DNA from: Acidobacteriota bacterium
GTDB lineage: Bacteria > Acidobacteriota > Aminicenantia > Aminicenantales > UBA4085
Assembly: GCA_028749235.1 (NCBI GenBank)
Contig: JAQULS010000005.1
Coordinates: forward strand, 1-46,433
DNA length: 46,433 nt
Reading direction: 5' to 3'
Made by a program: the position numbers and the translations under genes. Positions 33,026 through 41,387 of the stretch are shown here, in pieces. The notes beneath the pieces were generated by a model. The model ran no database searches. It was not told the origin of the DNA and was given only the letters and a program-made list of their open reading frames with translations. Every line of letters begins with the position of its first letter. Within the stretch, counting starts at the first letter, position 1.

Positions 33026-33943
33026 TCACAGGCCGGCCGCCGGCCGCTCGACGATCTTGATCTTATCCTTGTCGTTGAGCTGTCCGGCGCCGATGGACAC
33101 GATCCGCTCCTCTCCGGTCAAGCCGGACAGGATCTCGATCATGTCTCCGACGATGGCCCCGGCCTCGACCGGAATGAGACGGGCCTCGGCTTCGCCGGCC
33201 AGGAAGACGGCCTTGCGTCCGTTCCGGTCGACAAGCGAGGCCAGCGGGACGACCAGGGCGTTGCGCCGGCTCTGGACCCACTCGACCTCGGCGTACATGC
33301 CGGGCTTCAGCCGATGGCCCGGATTGGGCATGACCAGCTCGACATCGATCGTCCGGTTGACGGGATTCCCGACCGGGCTGATGATCGAGACCCGGGCGCT
33401 GAAGACTTCGCCGGGATAGGCCTCGAGCCTGACCGAGGCGGCCTGTCCCACGCCGATGAAGCGGATCTTCTTCTCGTCGACGGCGGCCACGACCTTGACC
33501 GTATCCACGTCGACCAGGTTCATGATCGGAGAGCTGGGATTGACCGACGCGCCCGGGTTGAGCAGGACGCGGGCCACGACGCCCTTGGCATCGCTGCGGA
33601 CCTCGTAGGGCTTGTAATCGTAGCCGATCTCGTCCCGGTTGACGACCGAAACGATCTGGCCCGCGGCCACGGAGCTGCCGAGGCTGACCAGGTTGTTGGC
33701 GATCTTGCCGCCGACCTTGGAGAAGATCGAAACCTCGGCCACCGACTGCAGGCCGCCCGAGGAACGGATGATTTCCCGGATCTCCCGGCGGGAAGGCCGG
33801 GTGACCTCGACGGGGACGATGACGACCGGGGCGGGCCTGGCCGCTTCGATTTTCTTGGCCTGAACGGCCTTCCAGGCCCGCCAGCCGATCAGGCCGACCA
33901 GGGCGATCAGAATGACGACAAGGATGATTCTTCCGGCTTTCAT
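33026..33943 (-). CDS. RND periplasmic adaptor without alpha-hairpin
   Basis: A membrane-fusion protein of 305 residues, shorter than typical adaptors. It has one N-terminal anchor (GRIILVVILIALVGLIGW). The first lipoyl half (SKVGGKIANNLVSLGSSVAAGQIV) and the second (SDAKGVVARVLLNPGASVNP) are joined by only about 20 residues, so the coiled-coil hairpin that usually meets TolC is missing. Beta-barrel and membrane-proximal segments follow (VRLEAYPGEVFSARVSIISP, LKPGMYAEVEW). Its start overlaps the tolC-type stop, and the RND gene follows. Confidence 0.93.
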   Translation of the reverse strand: MKAGRIILVVILIALVGLIGWRAWKAVQAKKIEAARPAPVVIVPVEVTRPSRREIREIIRSSGGLQSVAEVSIFSKVGGKIANNLVSLGSSVAAGQIVSVVNRDEIGYDYKPYEVRSDAKGVVARVLLNPGASVNPSSPIMNLVDVDTVKVVAAVDEKKIRFIGVGQAASVRLEAYPGEVFSARVSIISPVGNPVNRTIDVELVMPNPGHRLKPGMYAEVEWVQSRRNALVVPLASLVDRNGRKAVFLAGEAEARLIPVEAGAIVGDMIEILSGLTGEERIVSIGAGQLNDKDKIKIVERPAAGL

Positions 33944-35277
33944 AGGGTCCTCCCGCAGGAACGCAATAGGTTGTATCGGCTCAAGGTATGGTTGTAGACG
34001 ATCTGAAGGCGGCTCAGCCGGGCGCTTTCCACGGCGTTCTGGGCGTCGATGAGCTCGGTGGCGCTCAAGAGGCCGTTGCGGAAGCGCTCATCGGCGATCC
34101 GCAGGGCGTCTTCGGCCTGCTTGATCTTGAGGCTTTCCAGGGGCCACTTGGCCTCATAGGTTCGGAGCTCGACCAGGGCGGAGTCGATCTCCATGGCCAC
34201 GGTCCGCTCCAGGTCCGTTTTGCGAAGCTCGACGGCCCGCAATCCCGAGGCGGCCGAAGCCACCTGGGCCCGGACCCGGAAGCCGTCGAAGACCGGATAG
34301 CTCAAGGAGAGAAGGGCCGTCCAATTGCCCTTGATCTTTTCCATCTCCGGCATGAAGCCGTTGCGGAACTCGTAGTTGAAGGTCGCCGCCACGGTCGGCT
34401 TGTTGCCGGTCTTGGCCAGGGCCAGCGAAGCCCGGTTGAGGGTCATCTGGTGCTGCCATTGGCGGAACTCGACCCGGTTGCCCAGGGCTTCCTGGAGAGC
34501 GGCGTCGGCCGCGAAGTCGGCCGGCTGAAAGACGAACTCCGCGGCCGGCTGGAACGGGGTCTCGGGATCGCGCCCGGCCAGGGTGTTGAAGGCGATCCGG
34601 AACTTGTCGATGCTGGCCAGAAAATCGAGCCGTTGGGCCCGCAGGGCGCTGATCTGGACCTCCATGAGGTTGACATCGAAGCTCGAAGCCAGTCCCGCGT
34701 CGTAGCGCTGCCGGGCGATGGCCAGCTTCTTTTCGAAGGCGGCCAGGGCTTCGTCCAGGACCTTGACCGCTTCCTCGAAGTACAGCGTGCCGTAGAAAAG
34801 CGGTACGGCCTGGTAGGAGAGCTGGTGCTTGGCCATGGCCACGCCGTCGTTGGCCAGGTCCACTCCGGCCTTGCTCATCTCCACCGTTCGCGCCGTGCGG
34901 CCCCAATTGAAGACCTGCTCCATGACCGACGCCCGGATGTTGTAGTTGTCGGGCGTGCCGAACTTGATGGTCATCATCTCCCCGTTGTAGGGAAACTGGA
35001 TCTCGCCGAACAAGCTCATCCGGGTGTAGCTGCCGCTGAGATTGACCTGCGGCAGGTAGGCGCTCTTGCTCTCGCCTATCTTTTCCTTGGCCCCGATCAC
35101 CGCCTCGGCGGCGATCTGGACCTGCTGGTTGTTCTTGAGGATCAGGCCCGCCGCCTCCTTGAGGGTCATCGCCTCCTGGGCGCCGGCCGTCGCAGCCGCC
35201 GCCGTCGTCATCATCGCCGTGGCGGCGGCGATGATGACGGCCGTCCTCGCCGCCCCGAACAGGGCGCATTTCTTCAT
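33940..35277 (-). CDS. TolC-type outer-membrane efflux protein
   Basis: A 445-residue outer-membrane channel protein. It has a signal peptide ending near the Ala-rich stretch before AQEAMTLKEAAGL. Two repeats of an OEP domain follow, with long helices such as LDEALAAFEKKLAIARQRYD and, near the end, ADERFRNGLLSATELIDAQ, which is diagnostic. It forms the exit duct for the RND pump encoded downstream. The start overlaps the tetR-type stop by four bases (ATGA). Confidence 0.93.
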   Translation of the reverse strand: MKKCALFGAARTAVIIAAATAMMTTAAAATAGAQEAMTLKEAAGLILKNNQQVQIAAEAVIGAKEKIGESKSAYLPQVNLSGSYTRMSLFGEIQFPYNGEMMTIKFGTPDNYNIRASVMEQVFNWGRTARTVEMSKAGVDLANDGVAMAKHQLSYQAVPLFYGTLYFEEAVKVLDEALAAFEKKLAIARQRYDAGLASSFDVNLMEVQISALRAQRLDFLASIDKFRIAFNTLAGRDPETPFQPAAEFVFQPADFAADAALQEALGNRVEFRQWQHQMTLNRASLALAKTGNKPTVAATFNYEFRNGFMPEMEKIKGNWTALLSLSYPVFDGFRVRAQVASAASGLRAVELRKTDLERTVAMEIDSALVELRTYEAKWPLESLKIKQAEDALRIADERFRNGLLSATELIDAQNAVESARLSRLQIVYNHTLSRYNLLRSCGRTL

Positions 35278-35882
35278 GACTTCGCCTCCATGACGCGTTT
35301 CATCATCTCCAGAAAGAAGCGGCCGGCGGCCCGGGCCTCGGCCTTGTCCCCCTCCAAAAGTTTCAAGCCCATCCCGATCTGGAGCGTCTTGAGGAATTTC
35401 ATGATCTCGTCCAGGTCGAAGGGAAGCCGCTCGCCGGCCGCCTTGGCCTCAAGGACCCGGCGCAAGTCCCGCCATTGCGAGGCGTTGCGGAGGAGCCTAT
35501 GGCCGGTCTCCTTGTCCTCGAACCGGACCATCCCCCCCATGCAGGGCAGGAACATCCTCAAGTAACCCCGATTCTTGTCGAAGTACTCCAGGTAAAAATC
35601 GATCCACATCTCAAGCAGGCCGAGGAACGACTCCGTGCCGGAGACCCGGCTCATGATCTCGGCGTGAACCTTGCCGACCTCCCGCTCCAGGATTTGGACG
35701 AAGATCTCGTCCTTGCTCTTGAAGTAGTAGTAGATCGTGCCTTTGGCCATCTCGGCCGCCTCGGCGATGTCCTCCATCCGGGCGTGAAAGTACCCGCGCT
35801 CCATGAAAACGCGCTCGGCCGCCGCGACGATGGCCTGCAGCCGGGCCGCTTCCTCGCGCTCCCGTCTCTCCTTGACGCCCAT
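35274..35882 (-). CDS. TetR-family regulator of the efflux operon
   Basis: A 202-residue repressor-type protein. The N-terminal HTH (about residues 15-60) reads AIVAAAERVFMERGYFHARM, then EDIAEAAEMAKGTIYYYFKSK. The C-terminal ligand domain is helical and unassigned. It is the first gene of the operon, which points to autoregulation: it should repress its own promoter until a pump substrate binds. The promoter and a repeated site lie just upstream. ATG 35882 follows a GGAGGAG site. Confidence 0.93.
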   Translation of the reverse strand: MGVKERREREEAARLQAIVAAAERVFMERGYFHARMEDIAEAAEMAKGTIYYYFKSKDEIFVQILEREVGKVHAEIMSRVSGTESFLGLLEMWIDFYLEYFDKNRGYLRMFLPCMGGMVRFEDKETGHRLLRNASQWRDLRRVLEAKAAGERLPFDLDEIMKFLKTLQIGMGLKLLEGDKAEARAAGRFFLEMMKRVMEAKS

Positions 35883-35912
35883 GGGCTTCTCCTCCCGGCC
35901 GCTTCCGTTTCG

Positions 35913-35971
35913 ACTACACGGTCAGTTTTTTACTAGTTGGTCATATTACGGCTCTTCGGTCGCTTTGTCAA
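35913..35971 (-). promoter_or_regulatory. efflux operon promoter and likely TetR operator
   Basis: Minus-strand TTGACA (35966-35971), 17 bp, TAATAT (35943-35948). Downstream lie two related 12-mers, TGACCAACTAGT (35932-35943) and TGACCGTGTAGT (35913-35924), 19 bp apart and overlapping the start region. They are good candidates for repressor sites of the adjacent TetR protein. Confidence 0.65.
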
Positions 35972-35989
35972 GGGCGGCGCTTGAGCGGC

Positions 35990-36260
35990 CCTGGTCAGGA
36001 CGAATTCCCATTCCGTCCTCGCGGGGATGGCGCGAATTCTTAAAGTCTTTTCCCATAAAAGGTTTTCGCGCCGTCGGAATAAAAACCTTCACAGCCGAAG
36101 GCGCTTTCCTGCGCCCTCCTTGAAGGAGGGGCATGGGCGTTGAAACCAATAAGATTAAGAGTGTTAGTCGCCTTCGGGGGTAAAGGCTAGGCCCTCGCGA
36201 TTTCGCCGTTGGCGGGCACCCCGCATGGCTTGGATTTTCCCGGAATCGCGAGAATATTTC
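35990..36260 (-). repeat. dispersed non-coding element (copy B)
   Basis: The gene-free stretch 35972-36275 holds a relative of the element at 1139-1472, read on the minus strand. Shared blocks in the same order are gccaacggcgaaa, ccgaaggcg, taacactc, a cccctcct/aggagg hairpin (36114-36130), cgccttcggctg and gggaaaag. The outer stem ccgaaggcg/cgccttcgg is at 36095-36103 and 36169-36177. About 90 bases present near the left end of copy A are missing, and the inverted ends are degraded. It lies directly downstream of the acyltransferase gene, in the same sense. Confidence 0.65.
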
Positions 36261-36275
36261 TTAATAATTAGGGCC

Positions 36276-37388
36276 TCATATTTTGATCAGAATCTTTTTA
36301 CGATAGAGCCACAGGCAGATCGACCAGAGCAGGGCCCAAGCGGCCAGGCTGGCCAGGATTTCGGCCGGCAGTTTCCCCGCCCAGCCGAGAAGCAGGTTCG
36401 TGAACGGTTTCACCAGGTGCTTGAGCCATTCCGTGGCCCCGGTCTGGGTGAAGATGTAGATGGCCAGGCAATTCATCCCCACGATGTTGAAGAAGACGAT
36501 GCCCTGGCGGACTTTCTTGATGTCGAAGGCCCAGTAGCACAGGGCCATCATCAGCAGGCAGAATCCGCCGGAGGCGATGACGAACGAGCTGGTGCAGATC
36601 CGCTTGATCATCGGGGTCACCGCGGTCAGGGCGAACCCGATGCCGACGAGAGCCAGGCCGAAGATCGCCAGCCGCCTGACCTTGCAGCGAACCGGCCTGC
36701 CGCTCATCAGCCATTGACCCGCCAAGACGCCCCAAACCGTGTGGGCGATCGTGGGCAGGGCGTTGAACGAGACCCAATGCCCGGCCGAAAGCTCGCCGGA
36801 GATGAGCCTGTCCACCCAGGCTCCGAAGTTGTGATCGGGAACGAACGGTTGGTTGTAGCCGGGAACCCAGAAAATCCGGTAGATGACCTCCGTGGCCAGA
36901 ATGAAGACGAAGCTCCAGGCGATCTGGACCTTGGCCGGCTTCCGCATCAGGAAGTAGGCGACGATCGTCGTCACCGCAAGCTGAGCCAGGACGTTCTGGA
37001 AGCGGAAGGTGATACGGCCGGGCTCGATGCAGTAAAGGGCCCAGCCGATCAGGAGGAGGAGAAAAGCCCTTTTGACGGTATGCCGGGTGATGAGAGCGCG
37101 GCTGTCGCCCCGGCGCTCCCGCTTGGCGGTCGAAAGGGCCATGGCAACGCCGACGATGAACATGAAGAACGGCTGGACCAGATCCCAGAACCGGAGACCG
37201 GCCCAGGGGTGGTGGTCGAACTGCGTGCCCAGGGCGAAGAGGAATGTGCCCTGCAAGGCCGGGTCGACCAGACGGCGGTAGATCTCGGTGCTCTCCCCGA
37301 TCAGCAGGAACATGGTCAGGCCGCGGAAAAAATCGAGCGAGAACAGGCGGCCCTTGATTTCGGCGGCCGCAGCTTCATTGATGGCCAT
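36276..37388 (-). CDS. DUF5009/heparan N-acetyltransferase-like membrane acyltransferase
   Basis: A polytopic protein of 370 residues with about ten hydrophobic spans. The N-terminal RLFSLDFFRGLTMFLLI and FWDLVQPFFMFIVGVAMALS match the DUF5009/NagX-like family related to heparan-alpha-glucosaminide N-acetyltransferase, which moves acetyl groups across a membrane onto sugars. GMNCLAIYIFTQT near residue 310 is also family-like. The ATG has a GGGAGA site and starts three bases after the deacetylase-like gene, so they form one transcript. The sugar acceptor is unknown. Confidence 0.85.
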   Translation of the reverse strand: MAINEAAAAEIKGRLFSLDFFRGLTMFLLIGESTEIYRRLVDPALQGTFLFALGTQFDHHPWAGLRFWDLVQPFFMFIVGVAMALSTAKRERRGDSRALITRHTVKRAFLLLLIGWALYCIEPGRITFRFQNVLAQLAVTTIVAYFLMRKPAKVQIAWSFVFILATEVIYRIFWVPGYNQPFVPDHNFGAWVDRLISGELSAGHWVSFNALPTIAHTVWGVLAGQWLMSGRPVRCKVRRLAIFGLALVGIGFALTAVTPMIKRICTSSFVIASGGFCLLMMALCYWAFDIKKVRQGIVFFNIVGMNCLAIYIFTQTGATEWLKHLVKPFTNLLLGWAGKLPAEILASLAAWALLWSICLWLYRKKILIKI

Positions 37389-37391
37389 GGC

Positions 37392-39233
37392 TTATCTCCC
37401 CTTTCCGGATGCGATCGCGAGATGATGGACGGAGCGGCCGGGCCGAAGCTCGACCGTCGTCCATTCGGCCGGGCGGAAATCCGCCGTCCGGCCGTCCAGC
37501 TCGAGAATCCAGGATCCGCCCGTCATCCGCTCCCGCAGCCAGTCCGAGAGATGCAGGCTCCACGTCTGCGGACGGGTTGCCAGGAAGCGGCCGAATCGCG
37601 GATGGTCGGCGATCTCCAGCTCGAGCCCCGGGCCGGCCGAACGGATGACGGCGTGGATGTAGGCGATGTATTCGTCCAAACCCATGTAGCGGGCCTTGGG
37701 ATGCGCGGCGAAGACCTCGGCGAATCCCTCCGGCCGGAGCGAGACGCCCCGGTCATGGCCGTCCGGCGGGGCCGGCAGGATCAGCGGCACGTCGTCGGTG
37801 CCGCCGAAGGGCGCGGTGGCGTTGGCGTTGCCCTGGACGGCATAGTCCTCGCCCAGGTAGCCGCCGTACCAGCCGAAGCCCTCGCGGGCCGCGATCCGCC
37901 AGGTGTTGTTGGCGAGCGAACTCGAGACGGCGTTGCCCCCCGTGGCGAAAGCCAGCGGAGCCGTCCCGAACTGGCGGGTCAGGCCCTCGATCGAACGGCG
38001 CATATGCAGGGCCTGGACCGCGGCCGGGATCTCGGCGTTGCGGCGGGTATCGTAGAATTCCCGGTACCATCCGACCTCGGCCCTTTCGCCGTCGAGCGGG
38101 CTCCCCCACCACGGCCCGGGCGGCGAGTCGAGGTCGGGCTGCATGTGCGTCCAGCCGTGGCTCTGGATCTCGATCAGGCCGGCCCGAACACCCTCGTCCA
38201 GCCCCTGCTTGGTCGGGCGGTAGTCCTGGCGCGTCCCAAAGCCGTCGATGAAAGGCTCGCCCCAGGAGGGAACGACGCTCCGGCTCCGGTCGTCCACGAA
38301 GCCGGGCAGGGCATTGACCACCAGGACGGCGTTATGGGCCTTGAGCGGCGCCAGGATGCAGCGGCGGATCTGATCGGCCGTCAGGGCGGCGTAATGCCAA
38401 TGCTCCAGCCAGGCGTTCTGGGCGTTGCCCAGGTCGTCCATCATCAGGATGATCCGGTCCGTCCAGCTCTTGACCAGGGCGTAGCCGATGGCCGAGGTCA
38501 GGGCCCGTTTAAGTAAGGTCCGCACGGGCTGATAAGAGAGCATTCGGGCCGGATCGCCGCCGATCCAGATGGCCCGCGTCTCGGTATCGATCTCCCGGAT
38601 GGTGGCCTGCGGCCAAGCCCCCTGGCGGACCAAGACGCGCGCCCCCTCGACATCGGCTTGGACCCGGCCTTTAAAAGCCGACGAGATATCGCCCGCGTCG
38701 AGCGGATCGGGCAGGCCTTGGGTTAGGAAATGCGGCTCGGCGACCCGCAGGTCGGCGCTGTGGGGATGGAAGGCCCTGAAGCGAACGCCCAGCAAGCCCT
38801 GGATCACCGGTTCTTTGATCCGGTCGGCCAGGGCGATGAGGCTGACGCCGTGCTCGCGCACGGCCCGGGCCAGGACGCCGTAGTCCTGCGTTAGGATCGG
38901 CCCCGCCTGGTCCGCGTCCCAGACAACGGCGCCGTAGCGGGCCCGGCCGTCGGCGTTCAGGAAATGCGACAGGCTCAAGCGCTCCTGGTCCAGCCGGGCG
39001 ATGTCGAAGGGCACGCCCCAGGACTTGAGCAGAGTGACGAGATCCTGGAATTCAGCCCCGTCGGCGATGAGGCTGCTCGTCGGATCCTTCCACTGGTCTC
39101 CGATGACCAGAAGAACCCGGTAGGGCTTGACGGCGAATGCGGGCGCGGAGGCTGGAGCCGTCGCGGAGACCGCGGCCGGGGCCAAAATCCAGAGCATGAG
39201 TACGACGGCGGCGAAGCGCGGCTTGAGCCTCAC
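37392..39233 (-). CDS. exported polysaccharide-deacetylase-like protein
   Basis: A 613-residue secreted protein with a signal peptide (LKPRFAAVVLMLWILAPAAV). An N-terminal Rossmann-like part (PYRVLLVIGDQWKDPTSS) with GVSLIALADR precedes a NodB/DUF2334-like region. There IILMMDDLGN offers the Asp pair and IEIQSHGWTHMQPD the His motif of carbohydrate deacetylases. I cannot confirm all metal ligands, so activity is inference. GTG 39233 is chosen for the GGAGGAGGA site; longer in-frame starts reach into the promoter. It is followed by a membrane acyltransferase gene. Confidence 0.85.
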   Translation of the reverse strand: MRLKPRFAAVVLMLWILAPAAVSATAPASAPAFAVKPYRVLLVIGDQWKDPTSSLIADGAEFQDLVTLLKSWGVPFDIARLDQERLSLSHFLNADGRARYGAVVWDADQAGPILTQDYGVLARAVREHGVSLIALADRIKEPVIQGLLGVRFRAFHPHSADLRVAEPHFLTQGLPDPLDAGDISSAFKGRVQADVEGARVLVRQGAWPQATIREIDTETRAIWIGGDPARMLSYQPVRTLLKRALTSAIGYALVKSWTDRIILMMDDLGNAQNAWLEHWHYAALTADQIRRCILAPLKAHNAVLVVNALPGFVDDRSRSVVPSWGEPFIDGFGTRQDYRPTKQGLDEGVRAGLIEIQSHGWTHMQPDLDSPPGPWWGSPLDGERAEVGWYREFYDTRRNAEIPAAVQALHMRRSIEGLTRQFGTAPLAFATGGNAVSSSLANNTWRIAAREGFGWYGGYLGEDYAVQGNANATAPFGGTDDVPLILPAPPDGHDRGVSLRPEGFAEVFAAHPKARYMGLDEYIAYIHAVIRSAGPGLELEIADHPRFGRFLATRPQTWSLHLSDWLRERMTGGSWILELDGRTADFRPAEWTTVELRPGRSVHHLAIASGKGR

Positions 39234-39305
39234 GGCGGGATCCTCCTCCTCCGGGGGCCGATCCGGCCGCGCGGCGCGCGGCGCCTTCCCCCGGCATCGG
39301 GGAGG

Positions 39306-39335
39306 ATCGTAAGTCCGGGCGCAAGGCCGTGTCAA
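39306..39335 (-). promoter_or_regulatory. promoter of the deacetylase-acyltransferase operon
   Basis: Minus-strand TTGACA (39330-39335), 18 bp, TACGAT (39306-39311). The leader before GTG 39233 is about 65 bases. Confidence 0.6.
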
Positions 39336-39430
39336 GAAAAAGACGTAAATGCGCCTTGGTCGAGATCAAGGGAGCGCTAGGTCGGAGGCAGCCGTCAATA
39401 AACCCGGGGTATTTGTAGGGTTAATACTGA

Positions 39431-39474
39431 GCGGCGCTTATAACGCCCATTCGAAAATCGGGGTTTGGCGCCGC
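39431..39474 (-). terminator. long hairpin after the TPM operon
   Basis: gcggcgc (39431-39437) pairs with gcgccgc (39468-39474), and a smaller stem can form inside. It lies just past the stop of the last TPM gene. No T-run is obvious. The remaining 39234-39430 holds the promoter above and nothing else I can see. Confidence 0.3.
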
Positions 39475-39481
39475 GAATGTA

Positions 39482-39928
39482 TCAGCGGACATCGATTTCG
39501 TCGGGCAGCTCGTTGACGTCCTCCGGGCCCGCGTTCGGGAAATGGGCCGCCAGGCGCTCGCCGCAAGCGTCGATTCCTTCGACCAACCCCTCGGTGAATT
39601 CGCCTTTCTTGAAGCGGCCCGACATCGCGGCCGCCAGAGCCGTCCAGAAGTCGAGCCCGACCTTGGCGTGAATGCCCTCATCGCCCAGGACGAAGAAGCG
39701 GCGGCGCGAGGGAACGACGAAGAAAAGGATCCCGTTGCGGTCTTTGGTCCCCTCCATCTTCATCCGCTTGAAGGAGCGGCGGGCGACCGGTTCGATCGGT
39801 CCCCAGAAGAAGCGCGAAAGCGAGACGCGGATCTCGCCCGAGGTCCGCTGCTCCGCGGCCCGGATGGCCCCCCGCACCAAGTCGTCGTCGATCGTCTTCA
39901 AGAGTTTGCGCTGGGATATCCAAGCCAT
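39482..39928 (-). CDS. TPM-domain protein, soluble
   Basis: A 148-residue cytoplasmic-looking TPM (TLP18.3/Psb32/MOLO-1) domain. Marks are IRAAEQRTSGEIRVSLSRFF, RNGILFFVVPSRRRFFVLGD and FKKGEFTEGLVEGID. It lacks a signal peptide and membrane spans, unlike its upstream paralogue. The ATG has AAAGGAG eight bases upstream and lies 11 bases after that paralogue. LemA with one long and one short TPM protein is a common bacterial trio of unclear function. Confidence 0.9.
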   Translation of the reverse strand: MAWISQRKLLKTIDDDLVRGAIRAAEQRTSGEIRVSLSRFFWGPIEPVARRSFKRMKMEGTKDRNGILFFVVPSRRRFFVLGDEGIHAKVGLDFWTALAAAMSGRFKKGEFTEGLVEGIDACGERLAAHFPNAGPEDVNELPDEIDVR

Positions 39929-39939
39929 GGCTCGCTCCT

Positions 39940-40680
39940 TTACCAGCCGCCCGAGGCTCCGCCGCCGCCCGAACGGCCCCCGCCGCCGCCGAATCCGCCC
40001 CGCCCGCCGCGGCCGCCCCCTCCCGCAAGCAGGTTGATCAGAAGCCAGATGGCCAGAGACGGATTGGTGATCAGGATGATCAGGAAAATGATGATCCCGA
40101 TGACGATGAGAACGGTTTCGACCTTGTCGGGGCCTTTACGGCGGGAGGACGGTTCTTCATTCGCCGTCGCCCCGCCCGCCACGATCGTTTGGACCTCGGC
40201 CACGGCCCGGCGTACAGCCCCATCGCGGTCGCCGGCTTGGATGCCCGGAGCCAAAATATCGTTGATGATCCGGGAGGCCTGTAGATCGGTGACTTTATCC
40301 TCCAGGCCATAGCCGACTTCGATCCGCATCTTGCGGTCGTCGGCCATGATGAAGAGGACGAGCCCGTCGTCCAACCCCTTGCGGCCGACCTTCCAGGCCT
40401 GAAACGCCTTGACCGCGTATTCCTCAATGGGGTAGCCGCCGGTCGTGCGGTCGATGTAGACGAGGAATTGGTAGCCGGTCGTCCGCTCCCAGTCTTCGAG
40501 AGAGAAATCCAGCTCCCGCACCGCGGCCGGCGACAGGAAGCCGGCCGCATCGGTCGCCCAGCGATCGGGCGAACGCGGAATCCGGATGTCCGCCCCCGGC
40601 CCGGGACCGGCTGCCAGGGGCAGGACGGCCCCCAGGGCCAGGACGGCAAGGCCGAGGAGGAGACGCCGGCCGAACGACAC
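39940..40680 (-). CDS. YgcG-like TPM-domain protein with Gly-rich tail
   Basis: A 246-residue exported TPM protein. It has a signal peptide (RRLLLGLAVLALGAVLPLA), a TPM domain (about 38-165; LDDGLVLFIMADDRKMRIEV, VGYGLEDKVTD), then a membrane span (VLIVIGIIIFLIILITN) and a Gly/Arg-rich tail ending GGGASGGW. The tail is typical of YgcG-like proteins. The GTG start lies two bases after the lemA stop and has no ribosome site, so translation is probably coupled. Confidence 0.9.
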   Translation of the reverse strand: MSFGRRLLLGLAVLALGAVLPLAAGPGPGADIRIPRSPDRWATDAAGFLSPAAVRELDFSLEDWERTTGYQFLVYIDRTTGGYPIEEYAVKAFQAWKVGRKGLDDGLVLFIMADDRKMRIEVGYGLEDKVTDLQASRIINDILAPGIQAGDRDGAVRRAVAEVQTIVAGGATANEEPSSRRKGPDKVETVLIVIGIIIFLIILITNPSLAIWLLINLLAGGGGRGGRGGFGGGGGRSGGGGASGGW

Positions 40681-40682
40681 GG

Positions 40683-41336
40683 TTAGAACTGGACCTTGGG
40701 AGCCTGATCGGCGCCTTCAGCCGCCTTGAAGTAGGCCTTCTCGGCGAAACGGGAGCCGAAGAACCCGGCGATCAGCACGGTCGGAAAGCTCATCCGCTTG
40801 GTATTGAAGGCTTGGGCGGTTTCGTTGAAGCGTTGGCGCTCGACCGTGATCCGGTTTTCCGTCCCCTCGAGCTGCGACTGCAGGTCGCGGAAGTTCTGGG
40901 TGGCTTTAAGGTCGGGATACTTCTCGACCGCGACGAGAAGGCGCGAGAGGGCGCCGCCGAGCTGATCCTGGGCCGCTTGGAACTTGGCGAAGGCCGCGGG
41001 ATCGTTGAGCTGGCCGGCGTCTATCTTGGTCTGTCCGACCTTGGCCCGGGCCTCGGTCACGGCGGTGAAGGTGTCTTTCTCGAAGGCGGCCGCTCCCTTG
41101 ACGGTTTCGACCAGGTTGGGCACGAGATCGGCCCGCCGCTGGTACACGTTCTCGACCTGGGCCCAGCCGGAACGGACGCCCTGGTCGAGTTTGACCAGGC
41201 TATTGTAGGCGCCGACGCCCCACAAGGCGGCGATGACGATGCCCACGACGAGGATGCCGAGGCAGCCGAGTCCGAGGCTGCGGGCCTTGACGGGCTTGGC
41301 GGGCTTGGCGGGAGCGGGCGTTTGGTTCGTATCCAT
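40683..41336 (-). CDS. LemA family protein
   Basis: A 217-residue protein with a Pro/Lys N-terminus, one span (about residues 21-43) and a helical LemA domain: AYNSLVKLDQGVRSGWAQVE, YQRRADLVPNLVETVKG and NRITVERQRFNETAQAFNTK. All typical segments are present. The function is unknown; LemA is usually beside TPM proteins, as here. The ATG follows a good site, and a strong TATAAT box lies 23 bases upstream. Confidence 0.93.
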   Translation of the reverse strand: MDTNQTPAPAKPAKPVKARSLGLGCLGILVVGIVIAALWGVGAYNSLVKLDQGVRSGWAQVENVYQRRADLVPNLVETVKGAAAFEKDTFTAVTEARAKVGQTKIDAGQLNDPAAFAKFQAAQDQLGGALSRLLVAVEKYPDLKATQNFRDLQSQLEGTENRITVERQRFNETAQAFNTKRMSFPTVLIAGFFGSRFAEKAYFKAAEGADQAPKVQF

Positions 41337-41358
41337 GGTTCACTCTCCTTCCGGAAGC

Positions 41359-41387
41359 ATTATACCCGATTTCCAGTCCTGGGGTCA
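41359..41387 (-). promoter_or_regulatory. lemA promoter with -35 inside the mobile element end
   Basis: Minus-strand TATAAT (41359-41364) with a possible -35 TGACCC (41382-41387) at 17 bp, or CTGACC at 18 bp. The -35 candidate lies within the terminal repeat of the element at 41381-41523. Confidence 0.55.

Noticed and set aside
30460-33060. 866-codon plus-strand frame opposite the RND pump
   Set aside because: It is the mirror of a clear RND gene. Its repeated Gly/Asp/Gln/His pattern comes from codon bias and it has no ribosome site or promoter.
36225-38516. 763-codon plus-strand frame opposite the acyltransferase and deacetylase genes
   Set aside because: It crosses two real minus-strand genes and shows only antisense-type composition.
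39336-39481. A third copy of the dispersed element in the gap before the TPM genes
   Set aside because: It has a hairpin, but none of the diagnostic blocks shared by the copies at 1139 and 35990.
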